Positions 10,601-19,677 of a stretch of DNA of 64,000 bases are shown in pieces; position 1 is the first letter of the stretch, and every line of letters begins with the position of its first letter. The translations under genes and the position numbers were made by a program. This stretch comes from JAEULH01 sp963789785 (GTDB taxonomy: Bacteria > Pseudomonadota > Alphaproteobacteria > Rhodospirillales > Defluviicoccaceae): assembly GCA_963789785.1 (NCBI GenBank), contig CAWBNC010000044.1, positions 124,001 to 188,000 of the forward strand. The letters are read 5' to 3'. The notes under the pieces are model-generated. The model was not told where the DNA came from. It saw only the letters and a list, made by a program, of their open reading frames with translations, and did not search any database.

Positions 10601-11038
10601 CGCGCGCCTACCTGAACTGGGCGCCGCACCCTGAGTGGGCGTTCAGCGCCGAGCTGCTTTACGATCGCTACCAGCGCGACGACGATTACCTGGGATCTGC
10701 CCAACGACGTGAGCACCTACGCCGCGCCGTTGAGCGTGCGCTATTTCAGCCCGAGCGGCATCTTCGCCGGCGCGGGCGTCAGCTTCGTCTATCAGGACGT
10801 GAAGCAGCGGAGCGGCAGTCCCTTTCCCGAAGGCGACGACACCTTCTACATCCTCGACGCCGGCGTCGGCTACCGCTTCCCCCACCGGCGCGGCCTGATC
10901 AGCGTCGGGGTGCAGAACGTCCTCGATCACGACTTCAACTATCAGGACGACAGTTACCGGAAGACCGGGAACGACCCGGCGCTCAGCCCCTACATTCCGG
11001 ATCGAACCATTATCGGGCGGCTGACATTGAACTTCTAG
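7661..11038 (+). CDS. FecR-domain/TPR/beta-barrel outer-membrane protein (two frameshifts)
   Basis: A protein of roughly 1,120 residues in three parts. After a Sec signal (MRVLRLALVAGAATLLPFAT, cut near AAAAE) comes a FecR-like domain of about 140 residues, with NTPFVNAAVEGTEFFVAV and VFEGRVSAANERGRLTL. Then come about ten TPR-like repeats (for example ALKQALDIDPKAARAYALRA, RAIDKAAALAPD). Finally there is a long Tyr/Asn-rich region of alternating strands ending in an aromatic C-terminus, IIGRLTLNF, typical of outer-membrane barrels. The frame changes near 9997 (one base missing or two added) and near 10690 (one extra C). ATG 7661 has GAGGGGG upstream. The build suggests an envelope scaffold or export pore, as in TPR-barrel exopolysaccharide exporters, but no substrate is implied. 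Confidence 0.8.
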
Positions 11039-11064
11039 ACTTGAACAACAATAAACAGTGAAGG

Positions 11065-11379
11065 ATGATCATTATGTTTTTGCAGGTTGACCCTGGAACA
11101 CGAAGACGCGGATTCGGACGCTTGTGCATGGCTGTCGGTTCTGTGCGCCATTTCGGCCGTGTGTCTTGCGCCGATCGGCATCGGCCGACACCCACGTTGG
11201 CTCCGCCTGCCGCCCCGCCTGGAACGCCGGCGGCGGCGGCTTTGTCCTGGTCGGCAAGTGCAATCGCCGCCGAGCCCACGGAAGGTTGCGTCAAGGATCC
11301 GTGCACCGGTAAGTTCATCTGCTGCGACAAGACCAGCGGCAGCCTGAATTGCACGACTATGGAACCGAAGAAGAAGTAG
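11065..11379 (+). CDS. Small protein with Cys-rich tail
   Basis: About 104 residues just after the FecR/TPR gene, same direction. The convincing part is the C-terminus: EGCVKDPCTGKFICCDK followed by SGSLNC and a lysine-rich end, five or six cysteines in 30 residues. The middle is Ala/Pro rich (APPAAPPGTPAAAA). The N-terminal third shows no good signal peptide in this frame and may be misread because of an indel, as neighbouring genes carry them. Possibly a secreted disulphide-bonded or metal-binding small protein. I do not recognise the family. Confidence 0.4.
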   Translation: MIIMFLQVDPGTRRRGFGRLCMAVGSVRHFGRVSCADRHRPTPTLAPPAAPPGTPAAAALSWSASAIAAEPTEGCVKDPCTGKFICCDKTSGSLNCTTMEPKKK

Positions 11380-11437
11380 CCGCAGGCGGCCGGATCGGCC
11401 CGTCGGCGCGCCTCAACCGGACAGCAGAGGGACAGGC

Positions 11438-11910
11438 ATGGAAACCACCAGCGCACCGCAGACCCGCCACGATCATCCGCGTCGCCCGAGTGATCGGCGG
11501 CCCGCAGGCCGAGGTCTACCGGGCATGGACCGACCCGGCGACGAAGCCGACATGGTGGGGCAAGACCGCGCGGGGAAAACTGACCGTCTGCGAGATGGAC
11601 GTGCGCGTCGGCGGGCGCTTTCGCTACGAGATGACGCCTGCCGGGGGCGGAGGCGCCCGAGGTCGCCGCGGGCGAGCACATCGAGGTGAGCCCGCCGCAA
11701 CGTCTCGTTTTCACCTGGCCGGGAAGCGCCGATGGCAGCGGTGAAGGGGAAACCGCGGTCACGATCGAGTTCGTCGATCTTCGCGACGGCACGACCCGCG
11801 GCGTCGTCACCCAGGAAGGCGTGGTCGATCAACGCATCGCCACGGTCTATCGCGCCGCATGGTCCAACATGCTCCAGGATCTGGCCATGCTCTTTGCCGG
11901 GCCGCGCTGA
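11438..11910 (+). CDS. SRPBCC/AHSA1-type START-fold protein (two frameshifts)
   Basis: A ~155-aa cytosolic protein of the SRPBCC (Bet v1/AHSA1 C-terminal) superfamily. After the ATG at 11438 the next phrase, VARVIGGPQAEVYRAWTDP, is in another frame, then WWGKTARGKLTVCEMDVRVG and GGRFRYEM. From about 11640 the frame moves again to read AEAPEVAAGEHIEV, then PPQRLVFTWPGS, TAVTIEFVDLRDGT and WSNMLQDLAMLF, the usual end. W-WGP-like and G-G-F/Y-M motifs are characteristic. Members bind small hydrophobic ligands; no specific ligand is indicated. Both frame changes fit single-base insertions. Confidence 0.75.
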
Positions 11911-12059
11911 ATCGGCGCCGCCCGCTTCGATCGTCGGGACAGGTGTTGCGAGAAATGAGCGAGAACCTCCGCGCCGAGGCCTCTTACGTTAATGCGGACC
12001 TGTCGGGGAAACATCACCATCCGGTCCTCGCAATTTCAAAGTTGTCGGAGGAGTGAAAG

Positions 12060-12297
12060 ATGAATAGCGAGGGAGACAGGAGCAGTTCGGAGAATCAGGG
12101 CGAAGGTAACCGAGAGGCCGCCAAAGCCTACAACGAAGACACAAAGAAATTCGTCGAAGCCGGCAAGGTCGACGAAAGCGCGGCCAAGGCCAAAGCAGCG
12201 GTCGAAGGTGAAGAGAAGACCGAGCTCGACGAAGCTGAGAAGGCCGGGCCTTGAGAAGGCCAAGGAACTCGACCCGAACGTGCACCGCGAGCGCTGA
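12060..12297 (+). CDS. Small hydrophilic, Glu/Lys-rich protein (one frameshift)
   Basis: A ~78-aa, strongly charged, presumably unfolded protein. It opens with MNSEGDRSSSENQGEGNREAAKAYNED, then TKKFVEAGKVDESAAKAKAAV, a pattern shared by many short proteobacterial proteins in which GEGN-x-A-A-x-x-Y-N is followed by F-V-x-x-G-K-V. An extra G near 12247 (GGCCGGGCCTTGAG) causes an early stop; the next frame continues GLEKAKELDPNVHRER to a TGA at 12295. A Shine-Dalgarno GGAGGAG lies eight bases before the ATG. Stress-related roles are often guessed for this type, without evidence here. Confidence 0.65.
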
Positions 12298-12441
12298 CGG
12301 ACATCCGGCTCTTGCGGCGGCATCGTCCGCGCCTGGTTGCGCGGTCGAGCCCGGCGCGTCCGGAAGGCTGGTGCCGCCGTGTCGAACCTTACTCGCGGGA
12401 CAAGTAGTACTCGCCATCCCAGTCGCGTCTTCTACAGGATC

Positions 12442-14089
12442 ATGGCAGGGCCTTTGGTCGTCGCCGCGATCATGGGTGCGAGCGCGTCTTCTCAGGCGGG
12501 AAAGCTCGGCAGCGCGGCCGCGGCATGCTCGGGCGCGGCCGCCTGCGATGGACGATGCGCTCCGCCGCGACGTCAGGGTTGTGACGCCGAGCGCCGTACC
12601 TGATGCGCGCGCGATCCTGAATGCCGCTCAGGCGGAAGACGGCGGGCGCCTGTCATTCGCGGTGGAACAGCCCGGACCAACGGGCCCCGCCGCGATCGAC
12701 ATTCGGATCGATGGCCTGCGCGACTTGGCTATTCCCAGATCTCTCAGCAACGATCTTGTCTACGAAGACATGCGGCGCACCCAGATCGTCGACGATCCGC
12801 GGTCGTCGCTCTCGGCGCTGTGGCGGGTGGATGAAGCGACGGTCATCGCCGCCGACCTTGCCTACGATGTCGTCGAACATCGCCTGCCCGATCTGCGCGA
12901 AGAGGGCTATCTCCCGCCCGCCTCGGCGCTGAAGCTGAGGGATTACGTCGTCGCTGCGACCTACCTCGATACCTATACCGGGTTCAAGGCCGTCGCCTTC
13001 GAACGGCGCGATCCCGACGCCGGGGGACGCTCATCGTATCTACGCGATCGCCGGCACCCAGGTCTTCGTCAATACCGATTTTCGCGACTGGGCCGCCGGC
13101 CTGACCATGGCCCGCGCGCACATGGTCTCGACCGCTGCCCTTCGCCTGATCGCCGACGCGGCCGACTATGCCGGTGATCCGGAGCATGGCGGCGAAGTCT
13201 TCATCACCGGGCAAAGCCAGGGCGCGCTTACGGCTCAGGGCGTGGGCTTTCTGCTTCAGGAGTATCTCGACGCCGGCGCTGCGCGCGCAGCCTCACCTCG
13301 TCCACGTGGTCTCGTGGGGTGCCGTCGGCGCCCTCCAGCCGATCGTCACCATGATCCAGCGCGAGCGCGCCGGCCAGGGCCGTGACTTCCCGCTTTCCTT
13401 CGAGCGCCATTGGGCGGCGACGGACCCGGACTATGCCGGGGCCATGGCGGTGTGGAACTCGGCTGAGCCGAACCTGGTCACGCCTCGGCGACGATGCCAT
13501 CGCGGCTCATATCGGCGTCGTCGCCGCTGAAATGCGGGTGGTCGGTTACTTCTTCGAGATCGATCCCTTCGCCCGCGCCGGGACGTTCCTTGGCACCACG
13601 CTGGTTTTCCCCACCGCCTTCGTTCTTCCCGCCGACTGCGAGCAACTCGTTACCGAGCTCATGTTTCAGACCCGCGCCGGCAATCTCGGCATCACCTTGG
13701 AATCGCATTTTCTCAAGGGATATCAGCGCGCCGTCGCCCGCGGCGCGCTCGCTGTCGCGCGTCCCGGCCGAGCCCGGGAAGTGGGGCTGGGTCGTCGACC
13801 TGCTGCCCACCGGCGATGTGCTCGGCGAATTCTGGTTGCGCGAGATCTACCGCGACAAGGTTCTGTCGACGGACTCCAACTGGCGCGCCTGCAGGAGCGC
13901 CGGGCAGTGGCGGACCGAGCGCAACGGGTCGTGCCGCCGCGGCTACTGGCCGGGCTGCTCGCAACGAGCGCCTGTCGAGCGGCGGGGAAGCGGACACTGT
14001 CCGTTGAGACCGCGCGCTGGTGTCTGATCGACGCGCCGCCGATCGGCCTCGACGAAAGCGCCGCCATCGCCGCTATATCCGGGCGTTAG
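12442..14089 (+). CDS. Secreted lipase-like alpha/beta hydrolase (several frameshifts)
   Basis: Joining consecutive frames gives a protein of about 540 residues. An N-terminal hydrophobic segment (MAGPLVVAAIMGASASSQAG) suggests export. A cap-like region follows (LRDLAIPRSLSNDLVYEDM, DLAYDVVEHRLPDLREEGY), then KAVAFER, YAIAGTQVFVNTDFRDWAAG, and the nucleophile-elbow sequence VFITGQSQGALTAQ near residue 255. G-Q-S-Q-G fits the lipase consensus G-x-S-x-G. Later parts read HLVHVVSWGAVGALQPIV and GVVAAEMRVVGYFFEIDPFA. Frame changes fall near 12545, 13022, 13285, 13485 and 13770; the last 80 residues are uncertain. It may equally be a genuinely decayed gene, since the number of shifts is high even for this window. 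Confidence 0.6.
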
Positions 14090-14102
14090 CGACCGGCGGT
14101 GA

Positions 14103-14399
14103 TCAGGCCGTAACCGCCACCTCCGCCTTGCCGGCGAGGATCGTCGGCGGGTCCGGTTGCAGATCGGCGACATTTTCCTTCAACCACCGCGCCGCCAGAT
14201 CGTTCGATTCCCGGGCCATTCTCTCGGTGGAAAAGACGCTGAGTGTTGCCATGCTCCCACCGCCGCCGTCGACCGCGTAGTAGGCGATGAAACCCGGGCT
14301 CTTTCTCAGCAACGGAACGAAGCTCTCGGCGATCCGGCCGCAGACCTGGCTGACCGAGCGGACGTTATCGTAGCGGCGCACACTGACGTACATTCCCAT
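14103..14399 (-). CDS. ABM-like small protein
   Basis: A 98-aa intact frame on the minus strand with GC-rich third positions. It begins MGMYVSVRRYDNVRSVSQVC, then FVPLLRKSPGFIAYYAVDGG and SVFSTERMARESNDLAARWL. The pattern of a short strand, helix, then S-P-G-F-x-x-Y-x-x-x-D, then strand and helix is that of the dimeric alpha/beta-barrel (antibiotic biosynthesis monooxygenase-like) superfamily. Proteins of this size are often unnamed. Convergent with the lipase-like gene, with 13 bp between the stops. Confidence 0.65.
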   Translation of the reverse strand: MGMYVSVRRYDNVRSVSQVCGRIAESFVPLLRKSPGFIAYYAVDGGGGSMATLSVFSTERMARESNDLAARWLKENVADLQPDPPTILAGKAEVAVTA

Positions 14400-14479
14400 A
14401 CTCCTCTGCCTGCAGGCGAAGGCGAAGGCTCGCCAGCCGCGGCGGCACTTCGGACCATCCCCGCCACGGCGGGATTGAT

Positions 14480-15332
14480 CTAGTTGTAGGTGAAGAAACC
14501 GCGGCCGGTCTTGCGCCCAAGGTATCCGGCATCGACCATCTGCTTTAACAGCGGGCTCGGCCGGTACTTGGGGTCGTCGAAGCCCTCATAGAGCGTCTGC
14601 ATGATGTCGAGGATGACGTCGAGGCCGATCAGGTCGGCGAGCGCCAGCGGCCCCATCGGATGATTGGCGCCGAGCTTCATCGCGTTGTCGATGTCCTCCG
14701 GCTGGGTCAGGCCTTCGTACAGGCAGTTGATGCCCTCGTTGATCATCGGCACCAGGACGCGATTGACGACGAAGCCATACGAATCCTTCACCACGTGGGG
14801 AGTCTTGCCGATGCGCCGGCTCACGTCTTCGATGGCACGGCACACTTCGTCCTGGGTCTGAAGCGCCCGGATGATCTCGACGAGCTTCATCATGCGGGAC
14901 TGGATTGAAAAAATGCATGCCGATGACCTGGCCCGGCCTTTTCGTCGCCGCGGCGATCTTGGTCAGCGAAATCGACGACGTGTTCGAGGTGAGGATCGCA
15001 TCGGACTTGCAGATCCGGTCAAGCTCGCCGAACAGCTTCTGTTTCAGGTCGACCTTCTCCAGGGCCGCCTCAACCACCAGATCCCGGTCGGCGAAGTCGT
15101 CAATCCTGGTTGTGGTGCGGATCCGCGCCAGCGCCGAGTCACGGTCGTCGGCGCTCATCTTGTCCCGGCTCACCAGCCGGTCGAGGCTCTTGCGGACTGT
15201 CTCCAGTCCCCGCTGAACGGCCTGCTCGCTGATATCGCTCATCACGACGTCGAGACCGCCGGCGGCAAAGGTCTGGGCGATGCCGTTGCCCATGGTTCCG
15301 GCGCCGACGACGCCGACCTTGTCGATGCTCAT
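14480..15332 (-). CDS. hbd: 3-hydroxybutyryl-CoA dehydrogenase (one frameshift)
   Basis: NAD(P)-dependent 3-hydroxyacyl-CoA dehydrogenase of the short Hbd/PaaH type, about 283 aa. The Rossmann motif VGVVGAGTMGNGIAQTFA is at the N-terminus, SNTSSISLTKIAA near residue 115 and HFFNPVP near 140 (catalytic His). Then EDVSRRIGKTPHVVKDSYGF, VVNRVLVPMINEGI and the C-terminal domain with GANHPMGPLALADLIGLDV, ending GYLGRKTGRGFFTYN. The two halves join near 14893, where CCCGCATGATGAAG carries one base too many to read PVPMMKLVEII. It acts in beta-oxidation, butanoate or polyhydroxyalkanoate metabolism; the MaoC hydratase at 26.2 kb could belong to the same general pathway. Confidence 0.93.
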
Positions 15333-15508
15333 GTTTTCCTCCCTGCTTTTGCGGCGGTTCGCCCGCGTGGCGAACCCGTCGACGGTGCGACTGTAGCAGG
15401 GCGCGAGGAAATGCGAGCCCTGCGCGATCCGTCAGGGTCGCAGCGGGCTTTTCCGCGGGCGGCGAACGGTCGGGCCGCGATCAAGGCGGGCCCACGAGCC
15501 CGGCCCCT

Positions 15509-16051
15509 TCAGGCGGTCCAGGTGCGAACGTCGCCGATGTCGACGTGGACAAAACTCCGCCTGGGGTAATAGCCGACCCCGCCGCCCCGCATGTCCCGCG
15601 CCGTCCGCGCGACATCGCGCGCGCCGACACCGGGAACCATGATGTCGATGGCCTTGGCTTCGATGTGAAGACTGTGCTTTGCGACGGCGCGATTTCTGCG
15701 CCCGAGCAGAGCGTTCGTTTCCGCCGAGCGATAGCCCGAAAGCACCTCGAAGGCGCCGCCGGTGCCAAGCCGCTGCCCAAGCGCATAAAGCAGGTCAAGA
15801 AGCTGCGGCGAGACCGGCTTGATCTCGTTGATCCGGTAGTCCCGCAGGATATAGTTGATCTGCTTCAGCACTCCCGGGAGGTAGCGCCCATTGGCGAAGT
15901 AGATGGCGTTCAACCGCTCGCCGGTATGAGCGTGAAAAAGCGAGAGCACGCGTTCCTGGCGCAGCGGCGCCTTCGCCCAGCTGGGGACCGGAGCCAATAC
16001 CGCGGCCGCCGCCAGCCCAACGCCAAGAAAACGCCGACGGCCCAGGTGCAT
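15509..16051 (-). CDS. MepK-like (YcbK/DUF882) murein endopeptidase
   Basis: A 180-aa exported protein. It starts MHLGRRRFLGVGLAAAAVLA, a twin-arginine-type signal, followed by the DUF882/peptidase M15 pattern: LSLFHAHTGERLNAIYFANG, LLDLLYALGQRL, EVLSGYRSAETNALL, then SLHIEAKAIDIMVPGV and FVHVDIGDVRTW. The H-x-x-x-x-x-D and H-V-D residues are the zinc ligands of this family. E. coli YcbK (MepK) hydrolyses 3-3 peptidoglycan cross-links. It is the next minus-strand gene after an L,D-transpeptidase, the same pairing as ycbB-ycbK in E. coli, so one makes and the other trims 3-3 cross-links. A longer N-terminus is open but would bury the Tat signal. Confidence 0.9.
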   Translation of the reverse strand: MHLGRRRFLGVGLAAAAVLAPVPSWAKAPLRQERVLSLFHAHTGERLNAIYFANGRYLPGVLKQINYILRDYRINEIKPVSPQLLDLLYALGQRLGTGGAFEVLSGYRSAETNALLGRRNRAVAKHSLHIEAKAIDIMVPGVGARDVARTARDMRGGGVGYYPRRSFVHVDIGDVRTWTA

Positions 16052-16202
16052 ATCGTCTCGGTCCCGATCCACGGTCGTGTCCCTTTTATTGTCGCCTAAC
16101 CGGACAGGCCTTTTTGCCTGTGCGAAATCGGTGCCGTCAAGCAATAGCGTGGGTTCGCAGGCCAAATCGGTGCAATCGGTGGCCGTCAGGAACCACCTTA
16201 AA

Positions 16203-18006
16203 CTAACGCAGCCATGCCGCGGTCTCGTCACCGGCCCGGGCGAGGTTCACCTCGTGAGCAGACAAGGCGGCCTCGAGCGTCCGATCGCGGCCATAGATGT
16301 CGTCGCGGAATTGCACGGAGCCATCATTGCCACGCCACGCGGTCAGATAGGCCAGATGAACCGGAACCGGCTGGCGGAGCGTGACGGTGCGGGTGTCGCC
16401 GGAGGCGATGACAGCGCGCAGCCGCTCCCGGTTCCAGTCGCCGTTCGCTTCCAGGAGCTTCAGCGCGAGCTCCAGCGGCTGCGCCAGGCGGATGCAGCCG
16501 GAGCTGAACGCCCGCACCGGCTGGGAAAACAGCCCCCTCGACGGCGTATCATGGAGATAGACGTCAAAGGCGTTTGGAAACATGAACTTCACGCGCCCCA
16601 GCGCATTGCCAGGCCCCGGCTTCTGACGCAGCCAGTAGGGAAAGCCGGCCGCCCGCGCAGTAGCCCAGTCAATGCCGGCGGGATCCACCGCGCCGCCGCC
16701 GCTGGTGAAGATACTGAAGCCTTTGGCAGCAAGAAAATTCGGGTCCCGGCGAAACCGCGGCAACAGGTCCTTGACAGCGATGATCCGAGGCACCGTCCAG
16801 GTCGGGTTCAGCTCCAGGTAGGTGATCAAGCCGCTGAATTCCGGCGTACTGCGTTCCGGCTTGCCGACGATAACGCGCATCTCGAACGCGTCACCGCCGC
16901 TGCTCACGTAATTGAGCGTGAATCCCGCCAGGTTAACCAGCAGGTGGGGATCGCCGAGCTCGTCGGGTAGCCAGCGCGCCCGCTCCATGTTGATCAGGAT
17001 CTGGCGGATGCGCGCCTCTGCCGGAACGGCCATGGCGAGCCGCGTCCGCTCGCCGACGACGCCATCGGGGTTAAGGCCATGGCGCGACTGGAAGCTCTTC
17101 ACCGCCAGCGTCACGGCGTCGTCGTACACCGCCGGGGCGGCAACACCTGCCGGATCTTCGCGCAGATCGCCCGTCGCTCGCAGGATTGTCCTCAGCAGCA
17201 GGACGCCGTCGCCTTCGCTGTCCGGATCGAGGCGATCGAAGGTCGGCACCGGCCAGCCGCCGGCCGCTGCCCGTTCGCGATACTCGCGCAGGGACCGGCG
17301 CAGCCCGGCATAGCTTGCATTTGCCGGGACCAGAGCAGAGAGATGGGCTCCCAGATCATCGGCGGCGGCAGCCTCCGCGAGGACGTTTCCGGCGTCGAAG
17401 GTCTTGCGCGCCAAAGCGCCCTCCACATCCATACGCTCCGGGACTAGATGCCCCAGGCGCAGGTTGCGGGCGTAACGCAGGAGCGCCGCGCTCAGGTTTA
17501 CGTCCAGCCTTGCCAGATCGCCGGCGGCGTCGTCGGGCGCGCCGCTCGTCTGCACCGGGATGTAGTCGTCCGGGTCAAGGCCGTCATCTCCCGTCCGGCG
17601 GAAGGCCGCAAGCAGCGCCGCAGTGCGCGCACTGAAACCGTTGCCATCGATCCAGGCCGGCGTGAAGCCGCGCTGCATGTAGAAGCTGTGCAACAGTTTG
17701 AGCTGATCGGAATCGACGCCTGCAACCCCATCGCCGCCCTCGCCGACAAGGCGGGCAATGGCGACCGCGACATAGGCTGTCGGGATCGCCGTCGATGTCC
17801 TGGCTTTTGGCTGCGAACTCCGCACGTTCGCCCACTCGAGCCGGCGGGAGGGGCGAATACATTGCCACAGACTCACCCGGCGCTGTGTTCCCAACCTCGG
17901 CGGCAGCCCGCCCGGGTGCGTCCGCTGCTACGCCAACGGCCAGGGCCAAAGCAAAGATCGCGCCGCGCACAACCTTGGACAGCAACTGTTTGCTCCACGA
18001 GTCCAT
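16203..18006 (-). CDS. L,D-transpeptidase, YcbB (LdtD) type (frameshift near N-terminus)
   Basis: A ~600-aa periplasmic enzyme forming 3-3 cross-links in peptidoglycan. The signal peptide starts at ATG 18006 (MDSWSKQLLSKVVRGAIFAL). A frame change near 17800 joins it to the long remaining frame. Domains: a scaffold part with FYMQRGFTPAWIDGNGFSAR, then a peptidoglycan-binding segment (VKSFQSRHGLNPDGVVGERT) near residue 300, then the YkuD catalytic domain with VYLHDTPSRGLF and SSGCIRL, which carry the catalytic His, Ser/Gly and Cys. LNPTWTVPRIIA is the typical start of that domain. The neighbour is a MepK-like endopeptidase. Confidence 0.93.
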
Positions 18007-18315
18007 GCGGCAAACCCCGCCTCCCGATGACCATCCGCACGAAACGGCGCGCGCAATGAGCGATATGGGAGCGCCACGAACACAACCCAATTAAATTTAC
18101 CAAACCTATAGTAGTATTTCCTGAAGGCGCGGGCAAGGCCCACGATCAACTGCGCACGAACATGCGCCCTTCAGGCGTCGCCGCAGGATAAGCAGGATAG
18201 AATGGGCAGGATTAGTAAGACGGCGCGCGCGGCGGCGACGCGGGTTGCCGCAGCCCGCCTGCCGGCGAAGCCCGCCGGCGCCGGGGCCCCACCTTACGAG
18301 ACCCTCGGGCCGCGC
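18007..18315 (+). other. Intergenic region, no gene seen
   Basis: About 310 bp between the L,D-transpeptidase start and the end of the M16 gene, which it would separate by transcription unit. The part near 18080-18120 is AT-richer (ATTTACCAAACCTATAGTAG), suitable for a minus-strand promoter of the transpeptidase. I see no convincing reading frame or RNA. Confidence 0.5.
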
Positions 18316-19677
18316 TCAGTTGTTCGCTTCGACGCCGATCGGCGCGCCGGCAACGACGAAGGCCAGCGACTTCGGGGCGAGCAGGCCGCGCGCCAGCCGA
18401 TTGACATCGGCCAGGGTGACCGCCTCGATGAGTGCGTTGCGGCGATCGAGGTAGTCGATGCCGAGGTGCTCGAGCTGCATGGACACGAGGATGCCGGCAA
18501 CTTGGCCGCTAGAGGTGAAGCGGAGCGGGAACGAGCCGGTAAGATAGGTCTTCGCATCGGCGAGATCGCTCTCGTCGGCGCCATCACGAGCGATACCGCT
18601 CCACACGCCGCGGATGACCCTGAGCGTCTCGCCCGCTCGCTCGTTGACCGTACCGGCGGTGCCGAGGATCAGCGCGGCATGGTCGAGCGGCGCCAGCCGG
18701 GCGTAGACCGTGTAAACGAGACCGCGCTTCTCGCGCACCTCCTGGTAGAGACGCGACGTGAACGGGCCCGAGCCGAGGATGTGCACGAGAACCGTCGCGG
18801 CATAGAAGTCCGGATCATCGCGCGGGAGGCCGCGCTGGCCGAAGATGATGGCGCTCTGCGGCGCGCCGGTTGGCACCACCTCGGTCTGGCCGTGGATATT
18901 GGGCACGACATCGGCAACCGTCGCCGTATCGCCCGTCGAGGGGAGATCGGCAAAGGTCCGCTGCAGGAGCGTCGCCAGCTCGCCTGCCGTGATGTCGCCG
19001 ACAACGCCGATGACGAGCCGGTCCTTGGTCAGTCTGGAGGCTGCAAAGATGCGCAGATCCTGCGCGGTGATGGCGGCAAGGCTGTCGGCCGTGCCGCCGG
19101 CGGGACGGCCGTAGGGATGATCCGGGAAAGCCATGGCGAAGAAGGCCCGCGACGCAACCGCATCGGGATCCTCCAGGGCCGCACGGGCGGCCGCCTGCAA
19201 CTGGCTGCGAACACGCGCGACCGGCTCGGCGTCGAACCGGGGCGCGATCAGCGCCTGGCGAAGCAGCGCAAAGGCGGCGTCGCGATGTTCGCTCAGCGTC
19301 TCGACCTTGCCGCGAAGGGCGTCGAGGTCGGCATCGAAGCCGAGGGTGATCGCCAGGTTCTCGAGACGCTCGTGGAAGGCCGTCGAGTCGAGGTCGCCGG
19401 CGCCTTCGTCGAGCAGCGCCGCGACCATCTCGGCCAGTCCGCTCCTGTCGGCAGGATCCAATGCGGCGCCGCCGCGGAAGGCCAGGCGGGTGGTGACGAT
19501 CGGATTGGTGTGATCCTCCACAAGCCAGGCCTCGACGCCGCCGCCGGTGACCCGCTGGACTTCGACAGCCTTCGCCGGCGCCACGATCAAGAGCACGGCA
19601 ACGGCCACCATGGCGGCCACCAGGACCGACAACGTCGTCCGGCGAATGGCGCGCTCGACGAGATGGGATGCGTTCAC
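18316..19677 (-). CDS. M16 peptidase-like protein, inactive partner
   Basis: A 453-aa M16 (pitrilysin-superfamily) protein with an N-terminal membrane/signal segment (TTLSVLVAAMVAVAVLLIVA). The region that should hold the zinc motif H-x-x-E-H reads SGLAEMVAALLDEGAGDLDS, so the metal ligands are absent. The second-domain motif GPFTSRLYQEVREKRGLVYT, with R and Y for substrate binding, is kept. That is the pattern of the non-catalytic subunit of bacterial M16 heterodimers. It starts with GTG at 19677, overlapping by 4 bp (GTGA) the stop of the upstream catalytic M16 gene, so the two are translationally coupled. Frame intact. Confidence 0.92.
   Translation of the reverse strand: MNASHLVERAIRRTTLSVLVAAMVAVAVLLIVAPAKAVEVQRVTGGGVEAWLVEDHTNPIVTTRLAFRGGAALDPADRSGLAEMVAALLDEGAGDLDSTAFHERLENLAITLGFDADLDALRGKVETLSEHRDAAFALLRQALIAPRFDAEPVARVRSQLQAAARAALEDPDAVASRAFFAMAFPDHPYGRPAGGTADSLAAITAQDLRIFAASRLTKDRLVIGVVGDITAGELATLLQRTFADLPSTGDTATVADVVPNIHGQTEVVPTGAPQSAIIFGQRGLPRDDPDFYAATVLVHILGSGPFTSRLYQEVREKRGLVYTVYARLAPLDHAALILGTAGTVNERAGETLRVIRGVWSGIARDGADESDLADAKTYLTGSFPLRFTSSGQVAGILVSMQLEHLGIDYLDRRNALIEAVTLADVNRLARGLLAPKSLAFVVAGAPIGVEANN

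Noticed and set aside
12442..14089. Reading the lipase-like gene as a true pseudogene
   Set aside because: Tempting because of five shifts, but the frame density is only somewhat above that of ileS and SirB1, so I keep it as a gene with errors.
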